A stretch of 7,444 nucleotides of DNA from Actinomycetota bacterium (GCA_004376325.1 SOKC01000018.1:1-7444), one strand, 5' to 3'; positions 1-6,221 are shown, counted from the stretch's first letter. Notes: a model not told the origin generated them from the letters alone. Numbers and translations are program-made.

Positions 1-376
1 TCTTTCTTACCGCAGAAACCTATTATAATGATTTTTCATTTTTTTTCAAACATTAGCACAATAGGTGTCATAGCAAAGCAGAAATGTCCTATTCTTGGCA
101 AAGCAGGCAACGTATAGGCTCTCAGATACTTTTTTAGGTGTGGTAATAATAGGACAGGATAATAACCCTCGCAGTATCATTCATCATTAATTTTTATCTA
201 ATAAAAAACTCGCAAGACCGGAAAAGATTAAAATTTAAATATTGGTTAAAAAAGATGATTTACCGGGTGATAATTAAAAAAACAAACATTACCAAAAAGC
301 ATTATAATACAAGATACTACATGTTTTCCTATAAGGGTAATTTTTTGGATTATGGTTTTTATTGTTCTACATTTAC
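1..376. other. Intergenic region downstream of prmC, no gene recognised
   Basis: No recognisable gene, tRNA or terminator. A plus-strand frame is open from base 1 to a TAG at 115-117 (38 codons, including GVIAKQKCPILGKAGNV), but I do not recognise the product and the start is outside the window. The stretch 60-160 holds direct and inverted repeats. The stretch 180-376 is AT-rich without clear structure; TATAAT-like words at 24-29 and 302-307 lack partner -35 boxes. Confidence 0.5.
60..156. repeat. Direct and inverted repeats resembling an insertion-sequence end
   Basis: GCAAAGCAG occurs at 73-81 and 98-106, 25 bases apart. TGTCCTATT (85-93) is exactly inverted as AATAGGACA (148-156), and AATAGGTGTCA at 60-70 is a partial variant. 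Repeated AATAGGACATTT-like words spaced by about 20-30 bases are a feature I associate with terminal repeats of IS21-like elements. No transposase is visible inside the window. Confidence 0.3.
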
Positions 377-1297
377 CTACGTTTCAATAATCAGAATACG
401 GTCTCTCTGATTATGATCCTTCTCTACTATTATTGCTTTCGGGCTTATGATATCTTCTGACATTTCTTTCAAGGGGATGCTTACTTTAGGATCAATTTCA
501 AATAAAATATAGCATAAGTCAGGGGACGGGTAGGACTTGATTTTGGAAAGAATTTTTTCATATACTTCCAGTCCAGTCTTACCTGCCAGAAGAGCAGATT
601 TTGGTTCATACTCTTTTACTTCCCGGGGTAGATTCCCATAATCTTCTTCAGAAATATAGGGGGGATTTGAAATTATAAGGTTAATTTTTTTTTCGTACTG
701 TTTAAAAAAATCAGAATCCTTCTCCGGTACCAGATCGCATTTTATAAATTTTATGTTCTCAAATTTGCTGCTATCAAGAATGCTTTTAGCATTTTTTTCT
801 GCTATCTCCAGTACATCAGTATTGTTTTCAGTTGCTATTATCTGCCAGGAGGAGTCAGATATTTTTAATTCATTGCCAATCTCATAAGCAATACTTACAG
901 CAATAGCGCCACTTCCAGTACCAATTTCTAAAATATTGATTTTCCCCCGGTCTAAATTGCCCTTTAAAAGTTGAAATGCCATCTCCACTATAAGTTCGGT
1001 TTCAGGCCTGGGTATAAGTACACCCCTTTCTACATATAATTTTATTTTTCTAAAATATGCTTCTTTTAAAATATATTGGATAGGAACATGTTCAATTCTC
1101 TTAAGGATATATTTCTTGTATATTCCCAGTTCTTGCTGGTTTAAGATGCGGTTATAATTTAAATATAAGTTGATTCTGTTTAGATTAAGTGCTGAACTAA
1201 GCAATAATTCTGCAGACAACCTGGGCTGGGGAATATTTTTGTTTTTAAAATAATTTATAGCCCATTCTAAAACACTTTTTACATTCCATGTTTGCAA
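377..1297 (-). CDS. prmC: Release factor glutamine methyltransferase PrmC
   Basis: SAM-dependent methyltransferase that N5-methylates the glutamine of the GGQ motif in release factors, raising termination efficiency. 306 residues, slightly longer than the usual 275-290. Domains: helical N-terminal RF-binding domain (about 1-85), then a Rossmann methyltransferase with IPRPETE (95-101), the SAM motif ILEIGTGSGAIAVSIA (122-137), the catalytic NPPY (211-214) within IISNPPYISEEDYG, and EPKSALLAGKTGLEVYEKIL (231-250). The end, NQRDRILIIET, matches the family. The start is a TTG at 1297 preceded by AGGGG at 9 bases; no in-frame ATG or GTG lies between the prfA stop and this codon, and the next residues (QTWNVKSVLEWA) fit the family N-terminus. 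Five bases separate it from prfA. Last gene of the operon; no clear terminator was found downstream. Confidence 0.95.
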   Translation of the reverse strand: MQTWNVKSVLEWAINYFKNKNIPQPRLSAELLLSSALNLNRINLYLNYNRILNQQELGIYKKYILKRIEHVPIQYILKEAYFRKIKLYVERGVLIPRPETELIVEMAFQLLKGNLDRGKINILEIGTGSGAIAVSIAYEIGNELKISDSSWQIIATENNTDVLEIAEKNAKSILDSSKFENIKFIKCDLVPEKDSDFFKQYEKKINLIISNPPYISEEDYGNLPREVKEYEPKSALLAGKTGLEVYEKILSKIKSYPSPDLCYILFEIDPKVSIPLKEMSEDIISPKAIIVEKDHNQRDRILIIET

Positions 1298-1302
1298 ATA
1301 AA

Positions 1303-2382
1303 CTAAGCCCCTATCTTTTCTATTTTCTTTTCATTATCCGCACTTTTCAATGGATCTATTAACCGGTCGAGATCACCTTCCAGGATTTCATCAAGTTTGT
1401 ATAAAGTCAAATTTATCCTGTGGTCAGTCACTCTGCCCTGCGGATAGTTATAGGTTCTTATTCTTTCGCTTCTATCCCCGGTTCCAATCTGAATTCTTCT
1501 TCTTTCAATCTGCTCACTCATCTGCTTCTGCTCTTCTGCTTCTTTAAGCCTGGCTCTTAGAATTCTTAAAGCCCTTTCTTTGTTCTGCAACTGTGATTTT
1601 TCATCCTGACAGGTTACTACTATAGCGGTAGGAACATGAGTTACCCTTACCGCTGAATCTGTAGTGTTTACAGACTGCCCTCCGGGTCCACTTGAACGGA
1701 AAACATCTATTCTTAAATCAGATAGGTCTATTTCAACATCCACTTCCTCAGCTTCAGGAAGTACAGCCACTGTGGCAGTAGAGGTATGGATTCTTCCCTG
1801 TGACTCAGTAGTGGGAACTCTCTGAACCCTGTGCACTCCGGATTCATATTTCATCGTTCCATAGGCTCCTTCTCCACCAATTTCAAATATGATTTCTTTA
1901 AATCCACCAATTCCCAGACTGCTGGAGCTGAGCACAGAATATTTCCATTTCCTGCTTTCTGCATATCTGGTATATAACCTATAAAGAACCTCTGCGAACA
2001 ATGCTGCCTCGTCTCCCCCTGCGCCGGCTCTTATTTCAACTATAACATTTTTCTTATCATTGAGGTCTTTTGGAGTAAGAAGCAACTTTATCTTTTTCTC
2101 AAGCTTTTGTTTTTTGTCCTTATTTTCCTTAAGCTCATCTTTCAGGAAACTTTTCATTTCCTCCTCTTTTTCTATCTTGAGCATCTCTTCTGCCTCTTTA
2201 ATGGAAGAAAGAACTTCCCTGTATTTTCTGCCAATAGCTACTATCTCTTCAATTTCAGCTATTCTCTTCCCGTATTCCTTTAATTTTTCAGGATTGGAAG
2301 AGACATCCGGACTTGAGAGTTTTTCCGCTAGTTTTATATAATTATCTTCATATAATTTTAATTTATCCAATAATGCTGTCAT
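1303..2382 (-). CDS. prfA: Peptide chain release factor 1 (RF1)
   Basis: Recognises UAA and UAG in the ribosomal A site and triggers peptide release. 359 residues, as expected for RF1. Order: helical N-terminal domain (1-105), then the decoding domain with VHRVQRVPTTESQGRIHTS (183-201), where P190-T191-T192 is the PxT codon-recognition tripeptide that marks RF1 rather than RF2 (SPF). The catalytic loop is RSSGPGGQSVNTTDSAVR with GGQ at 234-236. RAGAGGDEAALFA (118-130) is also typical. There is no RF2-type internal frameshift. The ATG at 2382 starts 2 bases after the DUF1385 stop, with GGCAGG as the ribosome binding site inside the previous gene's end. Its own stop is TAG, a codon it reads. 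Followed after 5 bases by prmC, whose product modifies Q236. Confidence 0.97.
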   Translation of the reverse strand: MTALLDKLKLYEDNYIKLAEKLSSPDVSSNPEKLKEYGKRIAEIEEIVAIGRKYREVLSSIKEAEEMLKIEKEEEMKSFLKDELKENKDKKQKLEKKIKLLLTPKDLNDKKNVIVEIRAGAGGDEAALFAEVLYRLYTRYAESRKWKYSVLSSSSLGIGGFKEIIFEIGGEGAYGTMKYESGVHRVQRVPTTESQGRIHTSTATVAVLPEAEEVDVEIDLSDLRIDVFRSSGPGGQSVNTTDSAVRVTHVPTAIVVTCQDEKSQLQNKERALRILRARLKEAEEQKQMSEQIERRRIQIGTGDRSERIRTYNYPQGRVTDHRINLTLYKLDEILEGDLDRLIDPLKSADNEKKIEKIGA

Positions 2383-2384
2383 AT

Positions 2385-3275
2385 TTAACCTGCCTTCAGC
2401 GCTTCCTCTGCTTCAATAACCTTTTTAAAAGAACTTATAGCTACCTCTATCTGGTCATTATCGGGTTCTTTGGTGGTAATCTTTTGGAGCAGGAGCCCCG
2501 GGTAAAAAAGTATATTTACCACTTTATACTTGCTGAATTTACCTGCAAGCCTTATAAGCTCGTATGAAATACCTGCAATTACCGGTAATAGAAGTATCCT
2601 TGATATAATCCGCCAAATCATTGGTTGCTTTCCAAGAAGTGCAAAAATCAATATAGCTACTATCATCACAATAATCAAAAAGCTGGTCCCACATCTTACA
2701 TGTATAGTACTATACTTCCTGACATTTTCAGGTTTTAGCTCTTCATCATTTTCATAAGCCTGAATAGTTTTATGCTCTGCACCATGGTATTGAAAAATTC
2801 TTTTTATATCCTTTATCTGCGAGACTAATAATATATATATCAGGAAAAATCCAATTCTAATCAATCCTTCAAGAAGATTATAGACTATAGCATTGGGGAA
2901 AAATTCAGAAAAACTTCTGCCAATAATTGTGGGAAGTATAAAAAAAACACCTACAGCAAATACCACCGCTATTATTACAGATATTGTCATTTCCCTTTTG
3001 GAGAATTTTATCTCTTCTTCCGTGGCTTCATTGACAGAATAGCTTAAAGCTTTAAAACCCAGTGCCATGCTCTCAATAAGTGTTACTATTCCCCGTATAA
3101 ATATAAAACCCAGTACTTTATTCTTATTGGTTAAGGAAACATCATTAAAAAGTTTTGTATATATGGTCATGTCAGGCTTTCTTACCGCCAGAGCCCAGAA
3201 GTGCTTGCTGCGCATCATAACACCTTCAATAACTGCCTGGCCCCCCACCCGATACCTTTTATAAGCCTCATGCAT
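2385..3275 (-). CDS. DUF1385 multi-pass membrane protein (YqhQ-like), function unknown
   Basis: 296 residues from the ATG at 3275; an in-frame GTG at 3284 would add three residues. I prefer the ATG because GAGTGA lies about 7 bases ahead and nothing SD-like precedes the GTG. Conserved DUF1385 motifs: GGQAVIEGVMMR (11-22) near the N-terminus, FQYHGAEHKT (161-170), TIHVRCGTSF (190-199), GISYELIRLAGK (235-246) and YPGLLLQKITTKEPDNDQIE (258-277). Hydrophobic segments at about 96-118, 133-153, 197-215 and 222-240 suggest four membrane spans, with the conserved His/Glu/Cys motifs in the loops between them. The family is widespread in Firmicutes, Actinobacteria, Chloroflexi and related lineages and often sits next to prfA/prmC. 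No reaction can be named. It overlaps thyX by 8 bases and ends 2 bases before prfA. Confidence 0.92.
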   Translation of the reverse strand: MHEAYKRYRVGGQAVIEGVMMRSKHFWALAVRKPDMTIYTKLFNDVSLTNKNKVLGFIFIRGIVTLIESMALGFKALSYSVNEATEEEIKFSKREMTISVIIAVVFAVGVFFILPTIIGRSFSEFFPNAIVYNLLEGLIRIGFFLIYILLVSQIKDIKRIFQYHGAEHKTIQAYENDEELKPENVRKYSTIHVRCGTSFLIIVMIVAILIFALLGKQPMIWRIISRILLLPVIAGISYELIRLAGKFSKYKVVNILFYPGLLLQKITTKEPDNDQIEVAISSFKKVIEAEEALKAG

Positions 3276-3951
3276 CAAAATCACTCGCTTTAGGAGGATT
3301 TTCGCACTTAAATTTGCCTTCCGGACATGGGCCTCTCAGACAATTTGGACCAGCTTCTTCAAAAACTATCGGAGCAACCTTCCTGACCAGTTTCAGCATC
3401 TTTTTTGCCAGTTCCCTTATCTCCCATTGCGCCCTGTTGCAGCATCTCACTGTAAAAAAATGTAAAAGCTCCCTGCCATTCATAGTTACAATTATTTTTG
3501 TTTCTGATGCGTTGGGTAAAATATACCTTGCATCTTCAGCTTCAACACCACTATCCAGCAACTCTTTATAGAGGTTGTGTATATTTGAAATCAAACTATC
3601 AAACTTTTTTTTGGAATCTTTATCCTTTTCTATAGAAGGTGGGGTAATATATTCAAAATTATCCTTAAATTTCACATACCTTTGAGACTGCTGATTATAT
3701 GAAGCAATTCTGTGCCTTACCAGCTGGTGGGTTAAAGCTCTTGATACACCTTCTATAGCAAATGTAAAATATATATGTTCTGTAGTGCTGTGATGACCAC
3801 TTTTTATTACAAATCTGACTAATTTTTCGACATCTTCATCACCAAGTTCATCCATAAGTTCATCTACACCAACAGGCGAGTAACACAGCCTGGCAGCTAC
3901 TGCTACCATTTTTTCTGGTTCACGGGTGTATTTAATTAAATTTACTTTCAT
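3268..3951 (-). CDS. thyX: Flavin-dependent thymidylate synthase ThyX
   Basis: Makes dTMP from dUMP with methylene-tetrahydrofolate, FAD and NADPH; unlike ThyA it regenerates tetrahydrofolate directly. 227 residues, normal for the family. The defining motif RHRIASYNQQS matches RHRx7S with R79, H80, R81 and S89, followed by R91. Also visible are SGHHSTTEH (51-59), the dUMP/FAD-binding region ARYILPNASETK, RELLHFFTVRCCNRAQWEIR, and the C-terminal CLRGPCPEGKFKC. ATG at 3951 with AAGGG about 8 bases ahead. The stop TGA overlaps the start of the DUF1385 gene by 8 bases, so the two are probably translationally coupled. It sits where B. subtilis has tdk between rpmE and prfA, another route to dTMP. 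Homotetrameric cytosolic enzyme. Confidence 0.96.
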   Translation of the reverse strand: MKVNLIKYTREPEKMVAVAARLCYSPVGVDELMDELGDEDVEKLVRFVIKSGHHSTTEHIYFTFAIEGVSRALTHQLVRHRIASYNQQSQRYVKFKDNFEYITPPSIEKDKDSKKKFDSLISNIHNLYKELLDSGVEAEDARYILPNASETKIIVTMNGRELLHFFTVRCCNRAQWEIRELAKKMLKLVRKVAPIVFEEAGPNCLRGPCPEGKFKCENPPKASDFDA

Positions 3952-3965
3952 AGAAGAGCCCTTCT

Positions 3966-4172
3966 TTATTTTTTAGATTTCATAAGTCTCTTTTTAAATC
4001 TTTCCACCCTTCCGCCAGAGTCAACAAGCTTTTGCTTGCCAGTATAAAAAGGATGACAATTTGAGCATATCTCAACTTTTATCTCTTTTTTAGTTGATCT
4101 GGTTTTAAAAGTATCGCCGCAAGAACATGTAACCGTGCAATCAAAATATTCCGGATGTATTCCTTTTTTCAT
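3966..4172 (-). CDS. rpmE: 50S ribosomal protein L31 (zinc-binding, type A)
   Basis: Small protein of the large ribosomal subunit at the inter-subunit bridge region. 68 residues, usual length for L31. It starts MKKGIHPEY, and CSCG (C16, C18) and CSNC (C36, C39) supply the four-cysteine zinc site of the C+ form. The signature HPFYTGKQK (40-48) and GGRVERFKKR near the C-terminus are conserved. The ATG at 4172 follows AAGGA by 9 bases. First gene of a tight operon, 14 bases ahead of thyX. In Bacillus rpmE also follows rho. The C+ form stores zinc and is often replaced by a C- paralogue when zinc is scarce; no Zur box was recognised here. Confidence 0.96.
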   Translation of the reverse strand: MKKGIHPEYFDCTVTCSCGDTFKTRSTKKEIKVEICSNCHPFYTGKQKLVDSGGRVERFKKRLMKSKK

Positions 4173-4181
4173 ATTCTTAGA

Positions 4182-4209
4182 TCCTTACTTCCTTCCTTAC
4201 TTCCTTACT
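4182..4209 (-). repeat. Tandem Shine-Dalgarno-like repeats before rpmE
   Basis: On the minus strand the 8-mer AGTAAGGA occurs twice in tandem, followed by AGGA and a third AGTAAGGA, giving four AGGA cores. The last one is 9 bases before the rpmE ATG (4172) and is a functional-looking ribosome binding site. The rest may be slippage-generated duplicates or extra ribosome docking sites. Confidence 0.65.
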
Positions 4210-4283
4210 AATATTTACTTATTATTCCACATCTTAATTATTTCAAATCCTAAATACTAACATAAATATTACCAGCCGTAAAT

Positions 4284-4311
4284 GTGACGCTCCACGGGGC
4301 AAGCCTCGTGG
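4284..4311 (-). mobile_element. IS200/IS605-type right-end hairpin (possible omega-RNA scaffold 3' end)
   Basis: CCACGAGGC pairs with GCCCCGTGG (one G-T wobble in the plus-strand arrangement) around a two-base turn at 4292-4311, flanked on the minus strand by GAAG before and AGCGTCAC after. The layout tnpB stop, about 7 bases, GAAGC-type hairpin, then a TCAC-like end at 4287-4284 is that of many IS200/IS605 right ends, which also form the 3' end of the guide-RNA scaffold. No tnpA and no clear left end are present, so it is a remnant or a non-autonomous derivative. Confidence 0.5.
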
Positions 4312-4318
4312 CTTCTGT

Positions 4319-4429
4319 TTAGTCTACTAAACATTCTTTTTCCTGTTTCAATGTCGGCTCTTTTGAACCAACTCCGCAGGCGTTAATTCGGCTTTGCCCA
4401 AGCCTACAAATATTTTTGGAAGTGCTATG
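4319..4429 (-). pseudogene. tnpB 3' relic (IS200/IS605-family RNA-guided nuclease gene fragment)
   Basis: Minus-strand frame ending at TAA 4321-4319 reads NICRLGQSRINACGVGSK, then EPTLKQEKECLVD and stop. The INACG signature followed by a short polar tail is a recognisable C-terminus of IS605/IS1341-type TnpB proteins. NICRLG resembles the NI-x-R-x-G that follows the last DRDxNA catalytic block. The frame stays open to about 4463 but upstream residues become AT-driven and no longer look like TnpB: the zinc-finger cysteines and RuvC-like residues are absent. It is therefore a severely 5'-truncated fragment, with no SD or start. It is more GC-rich than its flanks and lies just upstream of an IS right-end-type hairpin in the expected order. 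The assignment rests on motif memory, not on an alignment. Confidence 0.6.
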
Positions 4430-4494
4430 TTTATATGTGTATTTATGTTTAGTCTCCTTGACTATTTATATATTTACATATATACACATATATT

Positions 4495-4523
4495 ATCATA
4501 CTATCATATTTATTAAATACCAA
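4495..4523 (-). promoter_or_regulatory. Candidate promoter for the rpmE operon
   Basis: Minus strand: TTGGTA (-35, 4523-4518), 17-base spacer, TATGAT (-10, 4500-4495); four of six and five of six consensus bases. Start near 4488 would give a leader of about 315 nt that includes the tnpB relic and its hairpin. A second, weaker candidate lies closer to the gene (TTGAAA, 16 bases, TAATAA, in about 4215-4245). Confidence 0.35.
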
Positions 4524-4553
4524 GTCTTTTTTTGAAAATCTTTTGCCAATTTA

Positions 4554-4575
4554 TCCCTGCCGCAAGCGGACGGGG
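4554..4575. repeat. GC-rich hairpin in AT-rich spacer (REP-like)
   Basis: CCGC (4560-4563) pairs with GCGG (4566-4569) around a two-base AA turn; after a 2x2 internal mismatch, CCC (4555-4557) pairs with GGG (4572-4574), plus a T-G wobble. Its base composition stands out from the flanks. It could be a REP-type palindrome or the eroded left end of a transposon, or part of termination after rho. No U-tract follows on the minus strand; on the plus strand only a TTTTCTTGG follows. Confidence 0.4.
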
Positions 4576-4596
4576 TTTTCTTGGAAGGTTTTTATA

Positions 4597-4620
4597 ACCA
4601 GGTAAAATACCAGGTAAAAA
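4597..4620. repeat. Two-copy 12-bp tandem repeat
   Basis: ACCAGGTAAAAT (4597-4608) is followed directly by ACCAGGTAAAAA (4609-4620), 11 of 12 bases identical. It lies between rho and the rpmE operon. Could be replication slippage or a paired binding site. Confidence 0.6.
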
Positions 4621-4643
4621 TAAAGAGCTAAAAAATATCATAA

Positions 4644-4687
4644 AATCTATATGTAATTATAATTATTTAATTGGATTTTTATAGATT
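4644..4687 (-). terminator. Weak AT-rich inverted repeat after rho, possible terminator
   Basis: AATCTATA (4644-4651) and TATAGATT (4680-4687) are reverse complements with a 28-base loop that itself contains the palindrome AATTATAATT. In the minus direction the stem is followed by TTATGATATTTTTTAG. The stem is AT-only apart from one pair, so termination here is uncertain. Confidence 0.25.
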
Positions 4688-4699
4688 AAGAAATGTTAT

Positions 4700-6151
4700 T
4701 TACTTTATTTTTTTTTCTTTATCAAAACTGGCTTTGATGGCTTTAAGAAAATCATCGTTGGATTTTGTATTCCTGATGTAGTCTATTAACTGCTCCAATG
4801 CTACTTCAGGCTCTTTTTCATAGATTAATCTTCTAAGTTTCCATACTATCCTTGCTTCTTCTTTTTCCATAAGTAATTCTTCTTTTCTGGTCCCGGACCT
4901 GGTTATATCAATTGCAGGGAAAATTCTCTTATCTGCCAGCTTCCTGTCAAGGTTAATCTCCATATTGCCGGTACCCTTAAATTCCTCGAATATAACATCA
5001 TCCATTCTGCTCCCGGTCTCAATTAATGCAGTGGCAAGTATGGTAAGACTTCCACCATCTTCAATATTTCTGGCTGCGCCAAAGAATCGTTTTGGTGGGA
5101 ACAGCGCAGAAGAATCCACTCCACCGGATAAAACTCTGCCGCTGGCAGGGATTGACAGATTATATGCTCTGGCAAGACGGGTTATACTATCCAGAAGTAT
5201 TAGAACATCTCTACCATGTTCAACCAGTCTTTTTGCCCGCTGAAGCACCAGCTCGGCAACCTGGATATGATTATCTGGTGGTTGATCGAACGTTGAGCTT
5301 ATAACTTCTCCTTTTACGGATCTCTCCATATCGGTTACTTCTTCAGGCCTTTCATCAACCAGTAGAACCATAATATACACTTCAGGATTATTAGTAGAAA
5401 CACTATTTGCGAGATCTTTTAGTATAGTTGTTTTACCCGCTTTGGGAGGAGATACAATTAGACCTCTTTGACCCTTTCCTATGGGGGTAATCAAGTCCAT
5501 TATTCTTGGAGTAATATTATCTGACTGGCTTGTTTCTAATTTTAACTGCTCCATAGGATATACAGGAGTTAATTTTACAAATGGTATCCTGCTGCGTATA
5601 AATTCCGGATCTTCTCCATTTACTTTTTCTATTCTAAGCAGTGCATTGTACTTTTCACTTTCTTTTGGCGGCCGCACCTGACCATATACTTCATCTCCCT
5701 GTCTTAAACGAAATCTTCTTATCTGAGATTGAGAAACATATATATCATGCGAACCAGCCAGGTATCCGGACGTCCTCAGGAAACCATAGCCATCAGCTAA
5801 TATATCAAGTATCCCTTTCATTCTTTCCTTATATAACTCAAATTCCGGCTTTTTTGGGGCTTCCCTTTTTTTCTTTTCTTTCTCTTCCGCTACTCTTGCT
5901 TCCGCAATAGTTTCTTCTTTAGCTTCCTCTTTTTCTTTCTCTGTAACTTCAACATCTTCTTCAGATATAGCTCTGTCTTTCAATAAAGATTCCATACCGT
6001 CATTAGATACTTCTTTCAATATCTTTTCTACCAGTTCATCTTTTTTTAACTTAGTAATTCCTTCAATATTTAATTGCCTGGCAATAACTCTCAGGTCAGC
6101 TAAAACTTTCCCATCAAGAAATCCCTTATTTAATTCTTCCAACTCAGTCAT
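4700..6151 (-). CDS. rho: Transcription termination factor Rho
   Basis: Hexameric RNA-dependent ATPase/helicase that ends transcription at C-rich untranslated sites. Of 483 residues, about 14-48 form the SAP-like Rho_N fold. Residues about 64-104 are a Glu/Lys-rich linker longer than in E. coli Rho (419 residues). The primary RNA-binding (cold-shock-like) domain follows, with GYGFLR (121-126) and DIYVSQSQIRRF (136-147). The ATPase core has Walker A SPPKAGKTT (234-242), Walker B DVLILLDSITRLARAYN (315-331), the Q-loop region LSGGVDSSALFPPKRFFGAA (341-360), the R-loop region KGTGNMEINLDRKL (392-405) and the arginine finger in SGTRKEELL (419-427; R422). All key residues are present, so the enzyme should be active. 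The ATG start is supported by AAAGGAG. It has its own candidate promoter and a long structured leader; Rho autoregulation is known in other bacteria. Confidence 0.97.
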   Translation of the reverse strand: MTELEELNKGFLDGKVLADLRVIARQLNIEGITKLKKDELVEKILKEVSNDGMESLLKDRAISEEDVEVTEKEKEEAKEETIAEARVAEEKEKKKREAPKKPEFELYKERMKGILDILADGYGFLRTSGYLAGSHDIYVSQSQIRRFRLRQGDEVYGQVRPPKESEKYNALLRIEKVNGEDPEFIRSRIPFVKLTPVYPMEQLKLETSQSDNITPRIMDLITPIGKGQRGLIVSPPKAGKTTILKDLANSVSTNNPEVYIMVLLVDERPEEVTDMERSVKGEVISSTFDQPPDNHIQVAELVLQRAKRLVEHGRDVLILLDSITRLARAYNLSIPASGRVLSGGVDSSALFPPKRFFGAARNIEDGGSLTILATALIETGSRMDDVIFEEFKGTGNMEINLDRKLADKRIFPAIDITRSGTRKEELLMEKEEARIVWKLRRLIYEKEPEVALEQLIDYIRNTKSNDDFLKAIKASFDKEKKIK

Positions 6152-6160
6152 TAATAGATA

Positions 6161-6167
6161 CTCCTTT
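6161..6167 (-). promoter_or_regulatory. Ribosome binding site of rho
   Basis: AAAGGAG on the minus strand lies 9 bases before the ATG at 6151, a strong Shine-Dalgarno sequence that fixes the start of rho. Confidence 0.8.
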
Positions 6168-6221
6168 CATCCCTGGGCTCTTTTTATTTAAATTTTCACC
6201 TCTTATGATAATTTCTTTTTC

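Noticed and set aside
121..128. CTGAGAG on the minus strand, reminiscent of a thiamin (TPP) riboswitch core
   Set aside because: None of the other conserved TPP elements are nearby and no thiamin gene follows.
1..376. Search for a terminator after prmC
   Set aside because: Only weak pairings such as CCAAAAA with TTTTTGG over a long loop; none has a stable stem followed by a T-run on the minus strand.
2313..2567. Plus-strand open frame of 84 codons across the DUF1385/prfA junction
   Set aside because: Antisense to two well-supported genes with no own signals.
4330..4410. Alternative minus-strand frame reading VGLGKAELTPAELVQKS across the tnpB relic
   Set aside because: It hits a stop before the end, while the neighbouring frame carries the INACG signature and runs to a stop just ahead of the right-end hairpin; the latter is the TnpB-like frame.
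5641..5910. Plus-strand open frame of 89 codons opposite the rho linker
   Set aside because: Composition mirrors the Glu/Lys-rich linker on the other strand; a shadow of rho.
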